Under the pieces are notes generated by a model, which saw only the letters and a list, made by a program, of their open reading frames with translations, searched no databases and had not been told where the DNA came from. Position numbers and translations under genes: made by a program. 47,605 nt of DNA from an uncultured Clostridiaceae bacterium (GTDB lineage Bacteria; Bacillota; Clostridia; TANB77; CAG-508): contig CAMPYH010000005.1 of assembly GCA_946998225.1 (NCBI GenBank), positions 1 to 47,605 of the forward strand, written 5' to 3'. Below are positions 41,907 to 47,605 of the stretch, one piece after another; within the stretch, counting starts at the first letter, position 1; each line of letters starts with the position of its first letter.

Positions 41907-43661
41907 TTAATCTTCAAGTATAGCTCTAATTCTTCTTACACCTTTTGATGATGCTTCTTCTTTAGTTATTTTAAAATGTCCAAGTTCTCCTGTATTTTTA
42001 ACATGTGGTCCACCACATATTTCTTTTGAAACATCTCCAATTGTATATACTTTTACTATATCTTTATATCTATCTTCAAATATTCCTATTACATTTTTCT
42101 TTTTCGCTTCTTCAAGTGGCATTTCTGAAAAACTTACTTCTAGATTTGATTTAATCATTTCATTAACTAAATCTTCTATTTCTTGAAGCTTTTCTTTATC
42201 TACTTTTTCTGGATAAGAAAAATCAAATCTAAGTCTTTCTTCATTTATATTTGATCCTCTTTGAAAAACATCTTCTCCTAATATTTTCCTTAGTGCCGCT
42301 TGTAAAAGGTGTGTTGCTGTATGGTATTTTATTGACATAGGACTATGGTCTTTAAGACCACCTTTAAATTTACCTTGTTCACCTTGTTTTGATGCTTTCT
42401 TATGTTCTTCAAATAATTTATCTATATTATCTAAACTTATTTTTACATTCTTTTCTTTTGCTAGCTCTTCTGTAATTTCTATTGGAAGTCCAAATCTTTC
42501 ATAAAGCATAAATGCTTCTTCTGAAGATATTTCTTTTTTAGATTCTATTATCTTTTCTAGTTCTTTTTCACCTTTATCTAAAGCACTATGAAATTTATCT
42601 ACTTCTTCGAAAATAACTTCTTTAATAACAGATTTATTTTGAAGTACTTCTGGATAAAGATCTTTAATTGAATTTATTGATACATCTATAATTTCATCTA
42701 ATTCTTTTATCTCTATTTCAAGTTTTCTTAAACTTCTTACTATTCTTCTTATAAGTCTTCTTAAGATATATCCTCTATCTACATTTGATGGTCTTACACC
42801 ATAAGATATAATCATCATTGATGTTCTTAAGTGATCTGCTATTATTCTTTCGCTTACAATACAGTCTTTAGATTTATTTTTCTTTTTAGAATCTAGTGTA
42901 TTTATTACCTCTTTAAATATATCTAATTCAAATGGAGATTTTACCCCATTTATGATCATTGCCATTCTTTCAAGACCCATTCCAGCATCAACATTTTTCT
43001 TTTCAAGTTTAGAATAGTTTCCATTTGCATCTTTAAAGTATTCCATAAATACATTATTCCAAATTTCAACATATCTTCCACAATCACATGCTGGAGTGCA
43101 GTTTTTAGAATCACATTTTACATCTTCCATTTCATAAAAAATTTCAGTATCTGGTCCACATGGTCCATGATCACCTGCAATCCACCAGTTTTCATTTTTA
43201 TCTAAGAAAAATACTCTTTCTTTATCTATTCCACATTCCATCCAAATTTTAGCTGATTCTTCGTCTTTAGGAGCATTTTCATCTCCTTCAAAACAAGTTA
43301 CAGCTATTTTAGATTTAGGAAATCCTAGCACGTTTATTAAAAATTCATAGCTCATATTTATTGCTTCTTTTTTAAAATACTTTCCAAAAGACCAATTACC
43401 AAGCATTTCAAAAAAAGTTAAGTGTGTACTATCTCCTACCTCATCTATATCGTTTGTTCTAATACATGGTTGGTAGTTAACAACTAATCCTCCCCATGGA
43501 TCTTCTTTACCTGTTAAATATGGAACAAATTGTTGCATTCCTGCTGTTGTAAAAAGTACTGAATTATCGTTTTGTGGTACTATTGGTGCAGGTTTTGCAA
43601 AATTTAAACCTTTACTTTCAAAATATTTTATAAATTTTTCTCTTACTTCTATTGTCTTCAT
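41907..43661 (-). CDS. alaS: Alanine--tRNA ligase, short form lacking the C-Ala domain
   Basis: 584 residues against about 870-880 in most bacteria. The catalytic core is intact (FTTAGMQQFVPYL, THLTFFEMLGNWSFG, GMGLERMAM), as is the tRNA-recognition middle. The editing domain is present with HTATH and CGGPH zinc motifs. The protein stops at SSKGVRRIRAILED, the normal end of the editing domain. The linker helix and the DHHA1/C-Ala domain, which helps hold tRNA and dimerise, are missing. Only 14 nt separate the stop from HIT, so no remnant remains. Zinc-like Cys clusters (CDSKNC, CDCG near 190-205) are also seen. Confidence 0.95.
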   Translation of the reverse strand: MKTIEVREKFIKYFESKGLNFAKPAPIVPQNDNSVLFTTAGMQQFVPYLTGKEDPWGGLVVNYQPCIRTNDIDEVGDSTHLTFFEMLGNWSFGKYFKKEAINMSYEFLINVLGFPKSKIAVTCFEGDENAPKDEESAKIWMECGIDKERVFFLDKNENWWIAGDHGPCGPDTEIFYEMEDVKCDSKNCTPACDCGRYVEIWNNVFMEYFKDANGNYSKLEKKNVDAGMGLERMAMIINGVKSPFELDIFKEVINTLDSKKKNKSKDCIVSERIIADHLRTSMMIISYGVRPSNVDRGYILRRLIRRIVRSLRKLEIEIKELDEIIDVSINSIKDLYPEVLQNKSVIKEVIFEEVDKFHSALDKGEKELEKIIESKKEISSEEAFMLYERFGLPIEITEELAKEKNVKISLDNIDKLFEEHKKASKQGEQGKFKGGLKDHSPMSIKYHTATHLLQAALRKILGEDVFQRGSNINEERLRFDFSYPEKVDKEKLQEIEDLVNEMIKSNLEVSFSEMPLEEAKKKNVIGIFEDRYKDIVKVYTIGDVSKEICGGPHVKNTGELGHFKITKEEASSKGVRRIRAILED

Positions 43662-43669
43662 TATATTTC

Positions 43670-44656
43670 CTATCTAAGCTCTGTTATATTTGTTATTTTT
43701 TCAGTTTTACTTTCCTCTTCTAAATCATAAAATGTTTTAAAACTATATTTTGCATCTTTAAATTTTTGTATAATGTTTTTTAAAACATTTATATTATCAT
43801 AAGCTGATTCATAAACTAAAAGTACGACTGTTCTTTCAAGCTCTATTTTACTATCTAAGCTTTTCTTTAAATCTATATCTTCTTCATCTATTGATGCATA
43901 CTGATTATATTTTATTGTATTTATATCATTTTTATTAAGGATTCCTTTTGCTTGTTCTTTTAAAGGATTGAATCTTGGAACAAGTAGTGGTCCAGGAATA
44001 AGTGCAAGTTTTGCTTCATAGTCTCCTAATACATTTTTCAAATTGTTTTTTGAATTTAAAACACTTTGTGAAACATTTTGAGCTGAACTATATATATTTA
44101 AATAATCTTCATTATTTCCTGTTACACCTATATAATGTCCATCTTGATACATCTTTTTCACTATATCATCATTTCCTACCACATTTGATCCAACTGTGAA
44201 AAAGCTTGCATTTATATTTTCATTTTTTAAAAGTTCTAATTTCTCATTAGTTTTTTCTTTTATTCCACCTGCAAAAACTAAATATATATCTTTAGTTTTT
44301 CCATTTATAAGTTTATCCATTTTATTATCAAAATCTGGAATACTTTTTGGAACTCTTTTATTTACTTTTTGCCTATCTAGCTTTGGGACTGACTCTTCAA
44401 CTGCTTTTTGAATTCTATTTTGTCTTTCACTTTCTTTTCTATAAAGAAGCTCTCTTTCAATTTTTTTCTTTTCAACAAGCTCTTTTGTTTTATATCCACC
44501 ATAAATTACAAGTCCAACTATGGATATAACTAAAAGTAATACCAAAACAATTTTAAAATCTTTTTTCTGTTTTTCTGGAAAAATTACTTTTAAAGAATAT
44601 CCTGTTATAGGACCACCTGTAACTTTTTTATTTTTTTGTTCATCAAATAAATCCAT
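43670..44656 (-). CDS. Membrane-anchored NodB-like protein without catalytic residues
   Basis: 328 residues. A cytoplasmic tail and one membrane segment (about 36-54) are followed by a coiled region and a NodB-like fold (about 120-310). The fold landmarks are recognisable: YLVFAGGIKEKT where deacetylases have TFDDGP, NINASFFTVGSNV where they have vkATFFvvG, and DGHYIGVTGNNED where they have the HSxxH pair. Both the Asp pair and the His pair are gone, so it should not hydrolyse acetyl groups. It may bind glycan or regulate an active deacetylase such as the one at 1553-3163. It sits between a phosphoesterase and alaS. Confidence 0.75.
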   Translation of the reverse strand: MDLFDEQKNKKVTGGPITGYSLKVIFPEKQKKDFKIVLVLLLVISIVGLVIYGGYKTKELVEKKKIERELLYRKESERQNRIQKAVEESVPKLDRQKVNKRVPKSIPDFDNKMDKLINGKTKDIYLVFAGGIKEKTNEKLELLKNENINASFFTVGSNVVGNDDIVKKMYQDGHYIGVTGNNEDYLNIYSSAQNVSQSVLNSKNNLKNVLGDYEAKLALIPGPLLVPRFNPLKEQAKGILNKNDINTIKYNQYASIDEEDIDLKKSLDSKIELERTVVLLVYESAYDNINVLKNIIQKFKDAKYSFKTFYDLEEESKTEKITNITELR

Positions 44657-44680
44657 TGAAAATCCTTTAATATATTTTTA

Positions 44681-45460
44681 CTATATTTCTATTAATATAT
44701 CATTTAAACAAAGTGGTTTAAAGTCTATAAAGTCTCCTGATATTAATTTAAAATATATTCCCTCTTTATTTCCTTCTACTCTAGAATTATGCCCTATGCC
44801 GTGCAAATGTCCATAAAAACAAACCTTTGTATCAATTTTTTGCATAATATTAACATAATCTATGTTTTCAAGTTCTAAATCTATATCTATATCCTCATTT
44901 AATTTAATTTTGTCTATATCTTTTTTAGATAAAAATGGAGGATAATGTGTTACACAAACATTTATAAGATCTTTATTTTTAATGCTATCTCTAGAAAGTT
45001 TTAATCTTAAACCTTCTCTTCTTAGATTTTTAAAATCTCCTTCTTCTTGGAAGCTCCATCCTTTTGTTCCGTATATATTGATATCTCCAATATTATATGA
45101 ATTATTATATAGTATTTTAAATGTATCAAAATTATTTTTTTCAAAATATTCTTCCATTTTCTTTTTAGATTCCCACCAGTAATCATGATTACCTTTTAAA
45201 AGAATTTTTGTTCCAGGAAGTTTATTTAAAAAATCCAAATCATAAAATGCTTCATCTAGTGTCATTGCCCAAGATATATCTCCTGCAACAATAACTACAT
45301 CTTCATTTGTAATTAAATTTTCCCAATTAGTTTTTATCTTTTCTACATAATTTTCCCATTTACCTTTAAATACTTCCATAGATTTATTCGTTTTATCATT
45401 TAAAGATAAATGCAAGTCACCTATTATATATATTTTTCCATTTGTTTTAATTTCTTCCAA
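44681..45460 (-). CDS. Calcineurin-like metallophosphoesterase
   Basis: About 259 residues. The five motifs are all present: IGDLHLS (DxH), AGDISWA (GDxxW-type), LKGNHDYWW (GNHD), VTHYPPF (H) and YGHLHGIGH (GHxH). It binds two metals and cleaves phosphoesters; the substrate is unknown. The frame also has a GTG at 45478, but this lies inside tsaD with no ribosome site, whereas GGAG within the tsaD end precedes a TTG at 45460 by eight nt. TTG is therefore preferred. Confidence 0.9.
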   Translation of the reverse strand: MEEIKTNGKIYIIGDLHLSLNDKTNKSMEVFKGKWENYVEKIKTNWENLITNEDVVIVAGDISWAMTLDEAFYDLDFLNKLPGTKILLKGNHDYWWESKKKMEEYFEKNNFDTFKILYNNSYNIGDINIYGTKGWSFQEEGDFKNLRREGLRLKLSRDSIKNKDLINVCVTHYPPFLSKKDIDKIKLNEDIDIDLELENIDYVNIMQKIDTKVCFYGHLHGIGHNSRVEGNKEGIYFKLISGDFIDFKPLCLNDILIEI

Positions 45461-45461
45461 A

Positions 45462-46475
45462 TTAATTTCTCCATTCACCTATTTTTAAATTAGGAACAGC
45501 GTCATCTGAAAGCTCTCCTTTTGTGTTTTCTAAAAATTCAAAATATCCTTGGGCTGCAACCATTGCTGCATTATCTGTACAATATATAAAGTCTGGGAAA
45601 AAGATATCATATCCTTTATCTTTTAGCTTTAAAAACTCTCTTCTAATATGTGAATTAGCAGATACTCCACCAGATATTGCTATTTTTTTAATACCCAGTT
45701 TTTTTGATGCTTTTAAAGTTTTATCTAAAAGTATTTCTACAACCTTATCTGTATAAGATCTAGATAAATCTTCTTTAGAAACCTCTTCTCCTTTTTGTTC
45801 TTTATTATGTACATAATTAATTACATGTGTTTTAAGACCACTGAAACTAAAATTAAGTCCATCAACCTTTGGTGTTGGAAGAGAAATATTGCTTTTTCCT
45901 TCATATGCTAGTTTATCTATTTTAGGTCCACCTGGATAGCTAAGACCTATAACTCTTCCGACTTTATCAAAAGCTTCTCCTACTGCATCATCTTTTGTTT
46001 TTCCAATTATTTCATAATCTGTATAATCTTTAATATGTATTAAATGTGTATGTCCACCAGATATAACTAATGCTAAATATGGAGGCTTAAGCTCTGGATG
46101 TGAAATATAGTTTGCTGCAATATGTCCTTCTATATGATGTACTGGTATAAATGGAATTTTTAAAGCATATGCATATGCTTTTGCAAATGATACTCCAACC
46201 AAAAGTGCTCCAATTAGTCCAGGTCCTTTTGTATATGCTACTGCATCTATATCCTCTTTTTTTATTCCGGATTCATCTAGTGCTTTTTGTACTACTGTAG
46301 AAATTGCTTCAACATGCATTCTAGATGCAAGATCTGGCACAACTCCACCATATTTTTTATGTTCTTCTATTTGTGAATTTATAACTAAAGATAAAACCTC
46401 AGTACCATTTTTAATTATAGATGCTGAAGTTTCATCACAACTTGTTTCTATTCCTAATATATAAATATCTTTCAT
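45462..46475 (-). CDS. tsaD: tRNA N6-threonylcarbamoyladenosine synthase catalytic subunit
   Basis: 337 residues. ASKHA-fold motifs: GIETSCDETSAS at the N-terminus, HHIEGHIAANY with the metal-binding His pair, VISGGHTHL, PGGPKIDKL and SGGVSANSHIR. It transfers the threonylcarbamoyl group to A37 of tRNAs reading ANN codons, with TsaB and TsaE, which are not here. AGAGGAG lies before the ATG at 46475, so the longer frame to 46493 is not the start. It heads the long leftward run. Confidence 0.97.
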   Translation of the reverse strand: MKDIYILGIETSCDETSASIIKNGTEVLSLVINSQIEEHKKYGGVVPDLASRMHVEAISTVVQKALDESGIKKEDIDAVAYTKGPGLIGALLVGVSFAKAYAYALKIPFIPVHHIEGHIAANYISHPELKPPYLALVISGGHTHLIHIKDYTDYEIIGKTKDDAVGEAFDKVGRVIGLSYPGGPKIDKLAYEGKSNISLPTPKVDGLNFSFSGLKTHVINYVHNKEQKGEEVSKEDLSRSYTDKVVEILLDKTLKASKKLGIKKIAISGGVSANSHIRREFLKLKDKGYDIFFPDFIYCTDNAAMVAAQGYFEFLENTKGELSDDAVPNLKIGEWRN

Positions 46476-46497
46476 TTTCTCCTCTTTAAACATAAAA

Positions 46498-46506
46498 ATT
46501 ATATCA
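46498..46506 (-). promoter_or_regulatory. Extended -10 promoter of the tsaD operon
   Basis: The minus strand reads TGATATAAT, a full extended -10 element 22 nt before the tsaD ATG. The -35 region is weak. It would drive the 14-kb run down to gtrA unless internal promoters exist. Confidence 0.55.
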
Positions 46507-46556
46507 TAATATATATGTATTTACTAGAAAACACTAGAATTTTCCTTGCTTTTTAT

Positions 46557-46585
46557 TTGCTCCGTAGTATATAAGGTGGTATAAT
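46557..46585 (+). promoter_or_regulatory. Promoter of the rightmost plus-strand gene
   Basis: TTGCTC (46557-46562), a 17-bp spacer and TATAAT (46580-46585) with TGG directly before the -10. Predicted start near 46592, about 50 nt ahead of the ATG at 46644. Confidence 0.6.
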
Positions 46586-46643
46586 ATTTTCATGTAAAAA
46601 TATGTTTTGGTTTAATTAAACTAAAAAGGAGGAATTTAAATTT

Positions 46644-47378
46644 ATGAATGATTACACTACTAATTCTGAAACAAAATTGTTAACGCTTTATGACATAGGC
46701 AAAGATTCGGAGTATCTCTTTAATAAACCGTATATGGACTTTGATTACTCTAGGTTTAGAGTAGAAAAAGTTTTTGAATTATTTAAAAAACAAAATATAT
46801 CTAAATTGCGTTTTTCTATTATTTCAACAAAATATATGTTTTATAAAGAGCAAGGAACAAATTACAGATATTTTACAGATACATCAATTTCAGATGTATT
46901 TACATCTATTCAAGCTATAGCACTAATTTTTAATGCCATTTTACATTTAGGTATTAAAACAGATTTTGTTTTTCCCGAACTTGGTGAACAAGAAATTAAT
47001 TTTGTCCCACCTAAAAATCCATTGCAAAAAAGCTCTAAATTCAGTGGTGACAAACATATCAGTTTTTTAAAATCTGAAAAAGAACCTAAAAATGTTTTCA
47101 TATTCGAAAATGCTTATGATTCTTTAATAATTCAATCATATGAATTTCTGCCAGAAATTAAAAAAACTGTAGACAGCATGATTCATAAAACAGGTAAGAA
47201 AAATATATATTTACTTTTTGAAATTCCAATAGTAGATGGTTTTTCTCCAGTAGATGTATTTAATGTATTTAGTTTTACATTAGTTTACTTTATATCTCAA
47301 TGTATTTCTTTAAATAAAAGAGTAACTGTTGCCTTTTATGATAAAGAAAATGATTTAACTACTGTATTACCTTTATGA
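46644..47378 (+). CDS. Soluble protein of unknown function
   Basis: 244 residues, no signal peptide or membrane anchor. AAGGAGG precedes the ATG and the TGA stop is followed by a terminator, so the gene is a self-contained unit. The sequence alternates strands and helices (KLRFSIISTKYMF, NVFIFENAYDS, KKNIYLLFEIP, KRVTVAFYDKEND), suggesting an alpha/beta fold of Rossmann or vWA type. I recognise no family and no catalytic motif. It is divergent from tsaD with its own promoter. Confidence 0.75.
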   Translation: MNDYTTNSETKLLTLYDIGKDSEYLFNKPYMDFDYSRFRVEKVFELFKKQNISKLRFSIISTKYMFYKEQGTNYRYFTDTSISDVFTSIQAIALIFNAILHLGIKTDFVFPELGEQEINFVPPKNPLQKSSKFSGDKHISFLKSEKEPKNVFIFENAYDSLIIQSYEFLPEIKKTVDSMIHKTGKKNIYLLFEIPIVDGFSPVDVFNVFSFTLVYFISQCISLNKRVTVAFYDKENDLTTVLPL

Positions 47379-47379
47379 T

Positions 47380-47416
47380 TAAAAAAAATACCAAATATAT
47401 TATTTGGTATCTTTTT
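47380..47416 (+). terminator. Intrinsic terminator after the unknown plus-strand gene
   Basis: AATACCAAATA pairs with TATTTGGTAT around a short AT loop and is followed by CTTTTTTT. It could also act on the minus strand, where the other arm's A run becomes a T run. Confidence 0.85.
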
Positions 47417-47504
47417 TTATTTAATCATTTTATCTTACTCTTCTTCTACTTCCTTAATTTAATTTTGAATCCATTTAAATTCAGATAGATTCAGATGTAT
47501 TTTC

Positions 47505-47605
47505 CTATAAGCTTACGCACTCTTCCATATTTTTTCTTATTCTTTTAAAAGTTTCCAAATGAATTTCGTGAGTAAAATTTTCTATTAAAATTTCATAGCT
47601 ATCAT
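47505..47605 (-). CDS. C-terminal end of an ORF entering from the right edge
   Basis: On the minus strand a frame is open from the window edge for 32 codons (DSYEILIENFTHEIHLETF, then a basic segment ending EECVSL) to a TAG at 47505-47507. The composition is protein-like and the gene would lie on the usual strand, but the fragment is too short to identify and could be chance. Confidence 0.35.
   Translation of the reverse strand, partial: DSYEILIENFTHEIHLETFKRIRKNMEECVSL

Noticed and set aside
46522..46540. Direct repeat ACTAGAA in the tsaD upstream region as an operator
   Set aside because: Only two short copies in very AT-rich sequence, without symmetry and without proper placement relative to either promoter.
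1..47605. Alternative genetic code with TGA as Trp
   Set aside because: TGA ends the gene at 46644-47378 right before a terminator, and Trp is written TGG throughout.
1..47605. CRISPR arrays, insertion sequences or prophage
   Set aside because: No short regularly spaced repeats, transposase, integrase or phage structural gene is seen. The repeats found are coding modules or short inverted repeats.

Overview
The window comes from a very AT-rich, Gram-positive anaerobe, most likely a clostridial or Tissierellia-like member of the Bacillota. Supporting signs are a rubrerythrin, a SigH-like sigma factor, a SpoVB-family flippase, surface proteins with Cna_B-like stalks and LPxTG-like tails, and canonical GGAGG ribosome binding sites. 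Several genes end in TGA in front of terminators, so the standard bacterial code applies. Nearly all genes lie on the minus strand and are packed into long operons. The species cannot be named from this sequence.

Layout, left to right. (1) 1-10071, read leftward from a consensus promoter at 10043-10071: rplI, dnaB, tilS, a SpoVB/MurJ-type flippase, two glycosyltransferases, a polysaccharide deacetylase, rubrerythrin, thioredoxin and a membrane-anchored thioredoxin. A partial tRNA (probably Val) with its own consensus promoter lies at the left edge. (2) 10074-17544: a giant membrane-anchored surface protein (about 1745 residues, six repeats), a beta-CASP nuclease with a palindrome-rich leader, and scpB. 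(3) 17557-20135: tRNA-Met on the plus strand, then asnS and dus on the minus strand. (4) 20270-23413: a modular surface protein with two tandem heads. Each head carries a 219-bp cassette whose composition and substitution pattern resemble a variable region of a diversity-generating retroelement (DGR). (5) 23579-26806: ftsH-rodA and tRNA-Leu. (6) 26918-32147: a processive glycosyltransferase, a cohesin-like surface protein, a putative metallopeptidase on the plus strand, and small membrane proteins including a LemA-like one. (7) 32269-46475: a tight run of 12 genes with tRNA-Thr embedded in it: tsaD, metallophosphoesterase, a dead NodB-like protein, a short alaS, HIT, an unknown anchored protein, pheS, pheT, a SigH-like sigma factor, tRNA-Thr, gtrB, a GT-C enzyme and gtrA. 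(8) A plus-strand gene of unknown function (46644-47378) and the C-terminal end of another minus-strand ORF.

Most genes are housekeeping: translation, tRNA modification, replication, chromosome segregation, and wall synthesis and modification. The accessory layer is the cell surface: two large surface proteins, a cohesin-like protein, and glycosylation or wall-polymer machinery.

The strongest candidate for an unusual system is the pair of cassettes at 21272-21490 and 22304-22522. Over 56 aligned codons each is about 53-54% G+C, against roughly a quarter in the surroundings, and only 13-15% adenine on the coding strand. Of the 34 codons that differ between them, 29 change the residue. Every codon that differs at both first and second positions while keeping its third base ends in a conserved pyrimidine, which is the expected trace of AAY-to-NNY mutagenesis. 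No reverse transcriptase or template repeat is visible here, so any such machinery would have to act from elsewhere; exchange with silent cassettes is the main alternative.
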